50,975 nt of DNA from Cylindrospermum sp. FACHB-282 (GTDB taxonomy: Bacteria > Cyanobacteriota > Cyanobacteriia > Cyanobacteriales > Nostocaceae): contig NZ_JACJRJ010000046.1 in NCBI RefSeq assembly GCF_014697195.1, positions 1-50,975 on the forward strand, read 5' to 3'. How positions within the stretch are numbered: the stretch's first letter is position 1; each line of letters starts with the position of its first letter. This document shows, piece by piece, positions 29,439 to 37,760 of the stretch. Made by a program: the position numbers and the translations under genes. The notes below the pieces were generated by a model. The model searched no databases and was not told the DNA's origin. It saw only the letters and a list, made by a program, of their open reading frames with translations.

Positions 29439-30417
29439 TTATTGAGCTTGGCAAAGAATTAACCCAAACCACTGTTGGGAATCAGTCCAAGTTTTCACGG
29501 TTTTAAGTCCTTGGGCTGCAAGTTGTTTTTGCATAGTTGCTAAATCGAACTTACGAGAAATTTCGGTGAGAATGCTTTCTCCTGCTTGAAAAGAAACTTT
29601 TTAAATTGAGAATGTCTAGGGATACGCAATGGCTTTCTTGGCAATGGAGATACATTTCAATTTGGGTATCAGCTTGATTATAAATTGCTTGATGGGTAAA
29701 TAAATTGAGATCGAAATTGCCTTGAAAACGCCAATTTAAATGAGAGAGCATATTCAAATTAAAAGCAGCGGTTACTTGTTGACTGTCATTATAGGCTGCT
29801 TCTAAAATTGCTGTTGGTTTTTGTAAATCAATGCCGAATAGAAAGTAATCTCCTGGTTTTAAAGTGTGAGCAATTTGGCTTAAAAATTTATCACACTCTT
29901 GTAAGGAAAAATTCCCCATAGAACTTCCCAAGAAAAACAGCATCCGTGATTGCAAATAGTTAGATTCTAGGTGAGTTAAGGCTTGTTCATAAGTTCCTAG
30001 TAATCCATGAATTGAGAAATCAGGATATTTTTTTTGTAGCTGGAGGACGCTGGTTTTGAGAATTCCCCCACTGACATCAATGGGTAAATATCTACAGGAA
30101 TCGGCAATTTTTTGATATGCGTCTAATAAAAGGCGAGTTTTGGTAGAACTACCACTACCTAATTCTACTAGTTCAGAGCAACCCGTTATTTGAGCAATTT
30201 CATCAGCGTATTGGCTCAAAATCCAGGCTTCTGTGCGTGTGGGGTAATATTCGGGTAACTCACAGATTTGTTCAAATAGTTCAGAACCATGATCATCATA
30301 AAAATATTTGGCGGGTAACTTCTTTGGTGTTTGGGTTAGTCCTTGAATAACATCTGCACCATCATTGTTTAAATCTTGATAGTGATCATCAAGAATTGTC
30401 AAAGGTTTAATGAGCAT
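29439..30417 (-). pseudogene. egtD: L-histidine N-alpha-methyltransferase EgtD, frameshifted near the 3' end
   Basis: The frame from ATG 30417 encodes EgtD: KYFYDDHGSELFEQICELPE, the SAM-binding ELGSGSSTKTRLLLDAY, LPIDVSGGIL, FFLGSSMGNFS and NLNMLSHLNWRF. EgtD makes hercynine (trimethylhistidine), the first step to ergothioneine. In a run of five A residues (29602-29598) the frame shifts and stops at 29551. One base fewer would restore the conserved tail QAGESILTEISRKFDL and on to WFGLILCQAQ, stopping at 29439 for about 325 residues, the family length. The cause may be a real mutation, slippage or a sequencing error. The gene lies 84 bp after the sulfoxide-synthase gene. Confidence 0.85.
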
Positions 30418-30501
30418 TTTTTAATTCCTTCTATTGTTTGATCTTGGAAAATCCTGACTCTTTAATTTTATGGAGCGACTCTGGGCGTAAAAGACTGTAA
30501 A

Positions 30502-31860
30502 TTACACAGGACTCAAATCCTGAACAGTTCTAAAACCGACGTGCTGATAAAAGTAGGGACGAAACCAGTTACGATAGGACGGTAATGCCATTGAACCGTT
30601 AGTAGCCCAAGAACCACCGAGCATCATTTGATGTCTGCTATCAAAAAAGGGTGCTGATTGGTCTTTGTAGAGTGGATGGGGTTGAAATCCTGGTAGGGGG
30701 TTAAAGGTGTCTGCTAGCCATTCCCAGACATTCCCGCGCAGGTCATAAAGACCGGAAGTGCTGTTAGCTGGTTTGAACATTCCTACTGGACTGGGGGAAA
30801 TGAATTGTAAGTTGAGATTGTGGTTAGTTGATAAGTGGCTTCCCTCGGATGTGAGTAAGGCTTGATTCCATTCGGCTTCGGTCATCAAGCGTGTTTCTCT
30901 ACCTTTCCAAGTGCAAAATGCGATCGCTTCGTAGTAGTTGACTTCTACAGGCCAGTCTAGGGGTAAGTCCATTTCATCGAATGTAGCTCGATAGCGGTAG
31001 CCATCTGGGATGGGTAGCCAAAATTTGGGATATTGGACGTTGTAGAGTTGTTTCCATGCCCAAGATTCAGCATTCCAGTAGTCTGGATTGTTGTAGCCAT
31101 CTTGCTGCACAAATTCTAGAAATTCTTCGTTAGTGACTAGACACTGACTAGCTAAAAACGGTTTAACTTCAACTTGGCGATCGCCATATTCACTATCCCA
31201 GCCGTAAGTAAGATCATCCTTGGGTTTTCCCAGACTCACCACACCACCTGGAATCGCCCGCTTTTGATTTTTGGGAATGTCACCATTGCTAGGTGCGTAA
31301 TTCCATCCTTGGGGGCGTTTGAGGCGATCGACAGGCAATTGACGCAGCAGCATGGAAGAGGTTTCAAAGTGAATGCGACTGTGTTCTATTCCCATCAGCA
31401 AAGCCCAGAAAGGATGCTGTTGATCAATAGGGAGATGTAGGCAAGTGTTTTGAATAACTGCTGTGATTGCCTCCCGTGCCTTGTCTCGATATTGCCAAAC
31501 TTCTTCTACATCAGGCCAGTTAACTCCTTGGATAGCTGCATCAAGTTCTGTCGGCGTTTCTGGATCAACTCCAATTTCAAATAGGGTTTCGTATTGTGAA
31601 TTAATCCGCTCTTTTATTAAACCAACGCTTATTAACTTGTTGATGTAAAAAACAGATGTGTGACCAAGATAAAAAATTAGACGGTTTCTTAAAGGATCAG
31701 GGTTGAGATAGAAAGTTTCTTCCCCGACCAAACTTTTCATGAGTATTTCTTCAAGTTCCCATGAATTTTCAAAGTAGTTGAGCAGGCTTTGGGGACTACA
31801 ATGATCCAGTGAGGGGGCTTGATCGCATCTCAGTTTATTTATTGTTGTAACTATACCCAT
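30502..31860 (-). CDS. Nonheme-iron sulfoxide synthase, OvoA-N/EgtB type
   Basis: A 452-residue protein with a DinB-like N-terminal half and a formylglycine-generating-enzyme-like C-terminal half. The iron-binding histidines are His67 (FYLGHTSVFYINKL) and the HxxxHxE motif His160-His164-Glu166 (GIEHSRIHFE). The C-terminal fold shows LYDLRGNVWEWLADTF and GGSWATNGSMALPSYRNWFR. The N-terminal LIFYLGHT pattern looks more like OvoA (5-histidylcysteine sulfoxide synthase) than classical EgtB, but the C-terminal methyltransferase of OvoA is absent. With EgtD next door, ergothioneine synthesis is the simplest role; ovothiol-type chemistry remains possible. Start ATG 31860. Confidence 0.85.
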   Translation of the reverse strand: MGIVTTINKLRCDQAPSLDHCSPQSLLNYFENSWELEEILMKSLVGEETFYLNPDPLRNRLIFYLGHTSVFYINKLISVGLIKERINSQYETLFEIGVDPETPTELDAAIQGVNWPDVEEVWQYRDKAREAITAVIQNTCLHLPIDQQHPFWALLMGIEHSRIHFETSSMLLRQLPVDRLKRPQGWNYAPSNGDIPKNQKRAIPGGVVSLGKPKDDLTYGWDSEYGDRQVEVKPFLASQCLVTNEEFLEFVQQDGYNNPDYWNAESWAWKQLYNVQYPKFWLPIPDGYRYRATFDEMDLPLDWPVEVNYYEAIAFCTWKGRETRLMTEAEWNQALLTSEGSHLSTNHNLNLQFISPSPVGMFKPANSTSGLYDLRGNVWEWLADTFNPLPGFQPHPLYKDQSAPFFDSRHQMMLGGSWATNGSMALPSYRNWFRPYFYQHVGFRTVQDLSPV

Positions 31861-32425
31861 GACATTAATTGAATGTTGTACCCAGAGTAATCATGCACTT
31901 TCTTTATTTATACCTTTAACTGCCACGTCTCGCTGATATTTTGCAATATTTAACCAAATTTCTCAAAATTTGGCATTTTAAGCACAACAAAATTAAGATA
32001 AGAATTGTATGGCAAATAGCAATCATCTGGTGAAAATATGGTTTTGGTCAAGAGTTTTGAATAAAAGTTAAAAAACTGTTTGAATGACGCCCAAAAATGG
32101 ACAAGCCATGCATATCTGATTTGAAACAGATTAATGATTTACAGCTATTTTCAGGTAAATGAACCACACAAGAGAAACTCTTTCCCCGTGTAGAGTCCAA
32201 GCATGACTTGTCTCTACAGTGGTCTAATTAACCGAAAACTGCTGTATCCCTCTTGTGCCACTTTGAGCTAATGTAATAGCTGAAAGGTTTACGGGGCTTT
32301 AGTTTTCGCCTTTTGGCTATGAATTTTCTTTTCTAAAAAAAAATAAAGCTCCAAACATTGATTAAATCATAGTTGCAAAATCTCGCTTCGATTTTTGTGT
32401 TCCGAGAGTGACAAAAGAGCGATAT

Positions 32426-32484
32426 GAACCTCTCCCGTTATAGCTGCAAGGATATAACGGGAGCTTCTACCTTGCGGATAGAAG
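32426..32484 (-). mobile_element. Orphan TnpB-type right-end hairpin
   Basis: ATGAACCTCTCCCGTTATA opens a hairpin, CTCCCGTTATA (32432-32442) with TATAACGGGAG (32453-32463), a perfect 11-bp stem. GCTTC follows, then a second small stem, CTTCTA/TAGAAG (32464-32469, 32479-32484). The layout TGAAC...stem...GCTTC matches the left end of the decayed element at 24476. No transposase reading frame is next to it. Confidence 0.4.
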
Positions 32485-32619
32485 TTCCCCCTTAACAAGT
32501 TGTCTATCGACTAAGCTTGGGCAGCCAGGTGGTTTCCCTTACAGGTTTGTACAATAAGCTCTCGGAATTGCACAAACAAACCTAAAACTTCTGTAATTTA
32601 AATTACAAAGGTTTAATTT

Positions 32620-32798
32620 ATTAATGTTAAATATTTGGCATTAAAATTATTTTTTTTATTTAATAATATTTAAAGAAAGCAAAAATAGTTACATTTTGAA
32701 ATTTCTTTTTTTGCTAACTAACTAATTCTAAAGGCTTAACCTTTATTTTTTGACAATTCACAAAAGTTTACTTAAGCTAAAAGATAGGGCTAGTAAAT
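32620..32798. repeat. Dispersed ~180-bp intergenic repeat, copy 2
   Basis: This is the partner of 23443-23624 and lies in the same orientation. It shares ATTAATGTTA at the left, AATATTTAAAGA, CTAATTCTAAAGGCTTAA in the middle and GCTAGTAAAT at the right, with scattered substitutions and small indels. Here it lies about 270 bp before the DUF2231/oxidase operon. Confidence 0.75.
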
Positions 32799-33070
32799 CA
32801 AACAATCAACAGTAATTTTGTTCAGCCACATCAAAAATTGCTGTTGCAGACTATTGGCATGAGGAAAAAAATGAACCAAAATCATTCACTATAAATTGCA
32901 GCAAGTTCGCCCCATTTAGTCACCAAAAGCTGACACTTGCTGAATTGAGTCACAACGCGCAGATATTGAACAGAATCTAGTTTGGTGTGAATGCTAGTAG
33001 TGATATTAGCGGGGTTATATCGATTATTGAATTCCTGTCTAGGAGTAGTAAAAATGTCTAGGAGAAAGCC

Positions 33071-33571
33071 ATGCAGAGTCTTTTTACGTCGTTAAACGAC
33101 CACAATTTACCTTACCCAGATACCCTTCATCCCATCGTTGTCCACTTCGTAATTGCGATGGTGTTGTTTGCATTTTTCTGCGATTTAATAGGCTATTTCA
33201 CTGGCAGAACTCAGCTTTTTGAAGTGGGTTGGTGGAATATGTGTGTGGCGACACTCGCCGTTTTTGTTGCCGTTATTTTCGGTCAATTTGAAGCGGGTTT
33301 AGCAGAACCTTACGACTTAGCAAAAGCAGTACTAAATCAACATACTCTGATTGGTTGGTCGCTTTCGGGAATTCTCGCGGCGATTACAGCTTGGCGCTAT
33401 GTACTTCGTACCCGCAACCCACACCAATTACCAATTCACTATATGGCAGCGGGTTTCGTTTTAACCCTAATCGTCAGTATGCAAGTATATCTCGGCGATC
33501 AACTTGTATGGGTGTATGGACTGCATACCGTGCCAGTTGTGGAAGCAATTAAGGACGGTCTTTTGCCATGA
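33071..33571 (+). CDS. DUF2231 membrane protein
   Basis: A 166-residue protein with four predicted helices. It carries the family signature DTLHPIVVHFVIAMVLFAFF in the first helix and a further His in LNQHTLIGWSLSG. AGGAGA precedes ATG 33071 with good spacing. DUF2231 proteins resemble small di- or multi-histidine membrane cytochromes, so haem binding is plausible but not shown. The stop overlaps the next DUF2231 start as ATGA, and the oxidase genes follow on the same strand, suggesting a role in that respiratory complex. Confidence 0.85.
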   Translation: MQSLFTSLNDHNLPYPDTLHPIVVHFVIAMVLFAFFCDLIGYFTGRTQLFEVGWWNMCVATLAVFVAVIFGQFEAGLAEPYDLAKAVLNQHTLIGWSLSGILAAITAWRYVLRTRNPHQLPIHYMAAGFVLTLIVSMQVYLGDQLVWVYGLHTVPVVEAIKDGLLP

Positions 33572-34185
33572 ATTCAGAACTAATTGATCAATTGAGTAGC
33601 CAACTAGGCGCTAATGGACTGCCTTACACTATTCCCATTCATCCCAACTTAGTCCATTTGACTTTGGGTTTGTTTATTATTGGGATTCTCTTCGATATTG
33701 TTGGTGTTCTTTTCCCCTTGGACAAATGGGTTTTCAAGTTTCTGGCAATTTCTGTTGAACGGGTCTATTTCTTTGAAGTTGGCTGGTACAACATGTTAGC
33801 CGCATCCATCATTACATTTTTCACGGTGGCGGCTGGTTTTTATGAAATGTTGCTGGCTACTCCACCAGCTGATGTTAAGAGTGCCTGGGGATTTCAGGCA
33901 ATGGAAACCATGATTTGGCATGGTGTAATCGGCGTTTTCTTATTAGCAGTGATTGTTGGTATGACTGTCTGGAGAGGATGGCAGCGCTTTGTATGGAGTC
34001 GGGACATCAGCAACCAAGTAGATAGACAAGTGCAGTGGAGTTATCTGCTTGTAGGGGTGACTGTGATGTTGGTTATGTACATTCACGGCACACTAGGAGC
34101 GCAATTAGCAGCTGAGTTTGGCGTCCACAACACAGCAGATAGTTTGCTGCGATTGGGCAAAGATATCAATACAAATCTCAGGTAA
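33568..34185 (+). CDS. Second DUF2231 membrane protein
   Basis: A 205-residue paralogue of the preceding protein with the same HPxxVH signature (IPIHPNLVHLTLGLFIIGI), four helices, and more histidines in METMIWHGVIGVFL and MYIHGTLGAQLAAEFGVH. Translation is coupled to the first copy by an ATGA overlap. Its stop codon lies inside the first unit of a GGTAATG heptamer array. It lies about 95 bp before oxidase subunit II. Confidence 0.85.
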   Translation: MNSELIDQLSSQLGANGLPYTIPIHPNLVHLTLGLFIIGILFDIVGVLFPLDKWVFKFLAISVERVYFFEVGWYNMLAASIITFFTVAAGFYEMLLATPPADVKSAWGFQAMETMIWHGVIGVFLLAVIVGMTVWRGWQRFVWSRDISNQVDRQVQWSYLLVGVTVMLVMYIHGTLGAQLAAEFGVHNTADSLLRLGKDINTNLR

Positions 34186-34208
34186 TGGGTAATGGGTAAT
34201 GGGTAATG
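34181..34208 (+). repeat. Heptanucleotide tandem repeat (GGTAATG)4
   Basis: Four perfect GGTAATG units, then GGTAAGA. The stop codon TAA (34183-34185) of the second DUF2231 gene is the middle of the first unit, so the array has grown from, or inserted at, the gene's end. Confidence 0.9.
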
Positions 34209-34279
34209 GGTAAGAGTTTTTTCCTTTTTCCCAATCACCTTTTTCCCAATCACCTCTTCACCAATTACCAACGACTACT

Positions 34280-35194
34280 ATGACACTCCGAAAGACTTTA
34301 AATATTGCCACCTTGATTGTAGGTGCGATCGCCATCTCTGGTCTTAGCTACTGGATTGGCCAGCAGGCTTATTCCTGGCTTCCCCCCCAAGCAGCAGCTG
34401 AATCTGTACTAATTGATGATTTGCTGAGTTTCTTAGTCACCTTAGGTGCCTTCATCTTTCTAGGAGTGACAGCTACTCTCACCTATTCCCTGATTTTCCA
34501 TCGCGCGGCTGAAGATGACCTCAGCGACGGCCCCCCAATTGAAGGTAATATCACCCTAGAAGTTGTCTGGACAGCCATTCCCATCATGTTAGTGCTGTGG
34601 ATTGCTAGCTATAGCTATCAAGTCTATGACCAAATGGGAATTCAAGGGCCAGCGGAACATCTCCATGTTCATAATCCCATAGCCACACAAACAGCATTAG
34701 CAGCCTCCAAAGAGGCAGCTGTAAGCGAACCTGTAGAAAAAATTGACGTACTGGCTAAACAGTGGGCTTGGGTTTTCCACTACCCAGAGAGCAACGTTAC
34801 CAGTACAGAATTGCATCTCCCAAGCGATCGCAGAGTGCGTTTAGCCCTGCAATCAGCAGACGTACTGCACGGCTTCTACATCCCCGCATTCCGCCTCAAA
34901 CAAGACATAATTCCCAATCAAACGATTGATTTTGAATTCACACCCATCCGCCCCGGTCAATATCACCTCACCGACTCCCAATATAGCGGCACCTATTTTG
35001 CCACCATGCAAGCGGATGTGGTTGTCCAATCACCTGAAGATTACCAGCAGTGGTTAGCAAAAGCTGCAACCCAAAAGCTAACTCCCGCAAACAATCAAGC
35101 AGCTGCTGAATATGCCCAAGCAGCCAGCCAGAAAGTAAAAACAGGTTGGGTAACAGTTCCACCTGCCGCACCTACCCTGGTCAACCAATTTTAG
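34280..35194 (+). CDS. ctaC: Terminal oxidase subunit II, CuA-less (ARTO type)
   Basis: A 304-residue protein with two N-terminal helices and a cupredoxin domain outside the membrane. The fold markers QWAWVFHYPE and DVLHGFYIPAFRLKQD are present. The CuA site, normally CxxxCGxxHxxM within CAELCG, reads DSQYSGTYFATM: both cysteines, the Glu and the His are replaced and only the upstream His and the Met remain. It therefore cannot take electrons from cytochrome c in the usual way. This is the mark of the cyanobacterial alternative respiratory terminal oxidase, thought to use quinol. It is followed by subunits I and III. Confidence 0.9.
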   Translation: MTLRKTLNIATLIVGAIAISGLSYWIGQQAYSWLPPQAAAESVLIDDLLSFLVTLGAFIFLGVTATLTYSLIFHRAAEDDLSDGPPIEGNITLEVVWTAIPIMLVLWIASYSYQVYDQMGIQGPAEHLHVHNPIATQTALAASKEAAVSEPVEKIDVLAKQWAWVFHYPESNVTSTELHLPSDRRVRLALQSADVLHGFYIPAFRLKQDIIPNQTIDFEFTPIRPGQYHLTDSQYSGTYFATMQADVVVQSPEDYQQWLAKAATQKLTPANNQAAAEYAQAASQKVKTGWVTVPPAAPTLVNQF

Positions 35195-35315
35195 ATTTTG
35201 GACTGCCGATTTTAGATTTTGGAATAAAAAAATCCAAAATCCAAAATTCAAAATCTAAAATTGACTACCTCTTTTTTCGCCAATCTAAAATCAGTAACCC
35301 AAAATCCAAAATTCG
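35195..35315. repeat. AT-rich inverted repeats between oxidase subunits II and I
   Basis: Several copies of AGATTTTGGA and its complement TCCAAAATC/TCTAAAAT face each other across a short A run and could fold into a long imperfect hairpin. Such TTTTGGATTTTAGA-like repeats are common between genes of filamentous cyanobacteria. A hairpin here could tune the amounts of the two subunits. Confidence 0.6.
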
Positions 35316-36983
35316 ATGACTAATATTCCTATTGAAAGCCTGAGTATTGATGGTGAAAAACCCCACCATGCACCTCCAAACAACTGGAAAGACTACTTCG
35401 GCTTTAGCATTGACCACAAAGTAATTGGTATCCAATACCTCGTTACCTCATTCCTCTTCTTTCTCATCGGCGGTATGTTCGCGATGGTGATTCGGGGAGA
35501 ACTGATTACCCCCGAATCCGACTTAATAGACCGTACCGTTTATAACGGAATGTTCACCATGCACGGCACCATCATGCTGTTTTTGTGGACATTTCCCTCA
35601 TTAGTTGGTTTAGCTAACTATCTAGTACCCTTAATGATTGGGGCGCGAGATATGGCATTTCCCCGCTTAAATGCCGTCGCCTTTTGGATGGTGCCGGTAG
35701 TGGGAATTTTGTTAATGGGTAGCTTCTTAGTACCTGGTGGCCCAGCCCAAGCAGGTTGGTGGTCTTATCCACCAGTAAGCTTACAAAACCCCACAGGTAA
35801 CTTGATTAATGGTCAAGTTCTCTGGCTATTAGCGGTGGCAATCTCCGGCGTGTCCTCAATTATGGGGGCAGTCAACTTTGTGACGACAATCGTCAAAATG
35901 CGTGCCCCAGGCATGGGTTTCTTCAAAATGCCCCTATTTGTTTGGGCAGTATTTAGCGCTCAAATAATTCAACTTTTCGGACTACCGGCGCTGACAGCTG
36001 GCGCAGTCATGTTACTCCTTGATTTAACCGCCGGTACTGGCTTTTTTGATCCCTCCAAGGGAGGAAATCCAGTAATGTTCCAGCATTACTTTTGGTTCTA
36101 CTCCCACCCCGCCGTTTATGTGATTATCCTGCCCATCTTCGGCATATTCTCAGAAATATTCCCGGTTTACTCCCGCAAACCCCTATTTGGCTACAAAGTC
36201 GTTGCCATTTCATCCATGTTGATTGCCGTAGTCAGCGGCATTGTTTGGGTACACCACATGTATGTTAGCGGCACTCCTGGCTGGATGCGGTTGATTTTCA
36301 TGCTGACAACAATGTTTGTCTCAGTTCCCACAGGCATTAAAGTATTTGCTTGGGTGGCGACTATCTGGGGCGGAAAACTGCGACTAGATACCCCCATGTT
36401 ATTCGCTTTGGGTGGTTTAGTAATGTTCGTCTTCGCCGGTATCACAGGAATTATGCTTTCATCTGTGCCGGTTGACGTTCACGTTAACAACACCTACTTC
36501 GTAGTTGGACACTTCCACTATGTCCTTTACGGTACCGTGACCATGGGCTTATATGCAGCCATCTATCACTGGTTCCCCAAAATGACAGGGCGGATGTATT
36601 TAGAAGGCTGGGGAAAAATGCATTTTTGGTTAGCATTCATCGGCACAAACCTCAACTTTTTGCCCATGCATCCCTTAGGCTTACAAGGGATGTTACGCCG
36701 AGTTTCTTCCTACGCTCCAGAATACGCATTTTGGAATATCATCGCTAGCATCGGCGGCTTCCTTTTGGGGATGTCAACTTTGCCCTTCATTTTCAATATG
36801 GTGATTTCTTGGATGCAAGGAGAGAAAGCACCTAGTAACCCTTGGCGGGCAATTGGTTTGGAATGGTTAGTTTCTTCTCCACCCCCTGTAGAGAACTTTG
36901 AAGAAATCCCCATCATTCTCAGCGAACCCTACGGCTATGGTAAATCTGAACCCTTAACAGCCAACCTTGAAAGTCACTCATAA
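35316..36983 (+). CDS. ctaD: Terminal oxidase subunit I (haem-copper)
   Basis: A 555-residue, 12-helix catalytic subunit. All metal ligands are visible: low-spin haem His in TMHGTIMLFLW; CuB His and the cross-linked Tyr in WFYSHPAVYVIILP; the CuB His pair in VWVHHMYVSG; and the high-spin and low-spin haem histidines in YFVVGHFHYVLYG. The protein is therefore a complete oxygen-reducing subunit of the A family. It sits 121 bp after subunit II and 74 bp before subunit III. In the Nostoc group the second and third oxidase operons are associated with heterocysts; whether that applies here is inference. Confidence 0.95.
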   Translation: MTNIPIESLSIDGEKPHHAPPNNWKDYFGFSIDHKVIGIQYLVTSFLFFLIGGMFAMVIRGELITPESDLIDRTVYNGMFTMHGTIMLFLWTFPSLVGLANYLVPLMIGARDMAFPRLNAVAFWMVPVVGILLMGSFLVPGGPAQAGWWSYPPVSLQNPTGNLINGQVLWLLAVAISGVSSIMGAVNFVTTIVKMRAPGMGFFKMPLFVWAVFSAQIIQLFGLPALTAGAVMLLLDLTAGTGFFDPSKGGNPVMFQHYFWFYSHPAVYVIILPIFGIFSEIFPVYSRKPLFGYKVVAISSMLIAVVSGIVWVHHMYVSGTPGWMRLIFMLTTMFVSVPTGIKVFAWVATIWGGKLRLDTPMLFALGGLVMFVFAGITGIMLSSVPVDVHVNNTYFVVGHFHYVLYGTVTMGLYAAIYHWFPKMTGRMYLEGWGKMHFWLAFIGTNLNFLPMHPLGLQGMLRRVSSYAPEYAFWNIIASIGGFLLGMSTLPFIFNMVISWMQGEKAPSNPWRAIGLEWLVSSPPPVENFEEIPIILSEPYGYGKSEPLTANLESHS

Positions 36984-37057
36984 AGAAATGTTCTCTGCGT
37001 ACCCTCTGCGCTTCTCTTAGCGTGACTTTGCGTTTCAAAACAAGGAAAATTCCCCCA

Positions 37058-37660
37058 ATGGACAGTTCTCTAATTCCCGATGAATTACATCATGCAAGTG
37101 GTGAACATGAACATGATGAAGAAGGCAATAAAATGTTTGGCTTCATCGTCTTCCTACTTTCTGAAAGCGTGATTTTCCTCAGCTTCTTCGCTGGATATAT
37201 CATCTACAAAACCACAACTCCTAACTGGCTGCCGGCTGGTGTTTCAGGATTAGAAATTAAAGAACCGGCAATCAACACAGTTATTCTTGTCGCCAGTAGC
37301 TTTGTGATTTATTTAGCAGAACGGGAACTACAACGCCACAATTTAAAGGGGTTTCGTCTGTATCTGTTGGCAACAATGGCGATGGGCAGCTACTTTTTAC
37401 TTGGGCAGATGATTGAATGGAGTCATCTAGAATTTGGCTTCACTTCTGGGACATTCGGTGGAATGTTTTATCTGTTAACAGGATTTCACGGTTTGCACGT
37501 TCTCACCGGTGTGTTGTTGCAGTTAATGATTTTGGTGCGTTCTTTCATTCCCGGTAATTACGAAACAAGCCACTACGGCGTTAATGCAACTTCGTTGTTT
37601 TGGCACTTTGTTGATGTCATTTGGATTGTTTTGTTTCTCCTCATCTACGTTTGGCAGTAA
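37058..37660 (+). CDS. ctaE: Terminal oxidase subunit III
   Basis: A 200-residue membrane protein with five helices, short like bacterial CoxIII forms. After a hydrophilic, His/Glu-rich start (HHASGEHEHDEEGNKMFG) come FIVFLLSESVIFLSFFAGYI, the conserved GFHGLHVLTGVLL and the C-terminal ATSLFWHFVDVIWIVLFLLI. I use ATG 37058, which has AAGGAAAA upstream; an in-frame GTG at 37022 lies in a short repeat-like leader and is unlikely. It is the last gene of the operon. Confidence 0.93.
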   Translation: MDSSLIPDELHHASGEHEHDEEGNKMFGFIVFLLSESVIFLSFFAGYIIYKTTTPNWLPAGVSGLEIKEPAINTVILVASSFVIYLAERELQRHNLKGFRLYLLATMAMGSYFLLGQMIEWSHLEFGFTSGTFGGMFYLLTGFHGLHVLTGVLLQLMILVRSFIPGNYETSHYGVNATSLFWHFVDVIWIVLFLLIYVWQ

Positions 37661-37669
37661 GTGTTTTAG

Positions 37670-37705
37670 GGTGGGCAATGCCCACCTTAAGATTTATTTT
37701 TTTAT
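37670..37705 (+). terminator. Terminator of the oxidase operon
   Basis: GGTGGGC (37670-37676) pairs with GCCCACC (37680-37686) around a 3-nt loop, followed by a T-rich stretch, 10 bp after the subunit III stop codon. It also separates this operon from the convergent pentapeptide-repeat gene. Confidence 0.75.
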
Positions 37706-37760
37706 TGATATTAAATAATAATAAAATAGCGATCGCATGGGGGTCAACACCTTGGTTATG

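Larger units (their letters stand above)
31861..33070. other. 1.2-kb gene-free region rich in repeats
   Basis: I find no credible gene. From left to right it holds the divergent promoter of the sulfoxide-synthase gene, AT-rich unique sequence, an orphan TnpB-type right end (32426-32468), the second copy of the 180-bp dispersed repeat (32620-32798), and a leader of about 270 bp before the DUF2231/oxidase operon. Confidence 0.6.

Noticed and set aside
28285-29472. Longer MscS protein starting at GTG 29472
   Set aside because: The extra codons overlap the conserved 3' end of egtD in its corrected frame; ATG 29403 gives a normal MscS start.
37022-37057. GTG start for oxidase subunit III at 37022
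   Set aside because: The extra 12 residues come from a repeat-like CTTTGCG leader, and ATG 37058 has a good AAGGA ribosome site.
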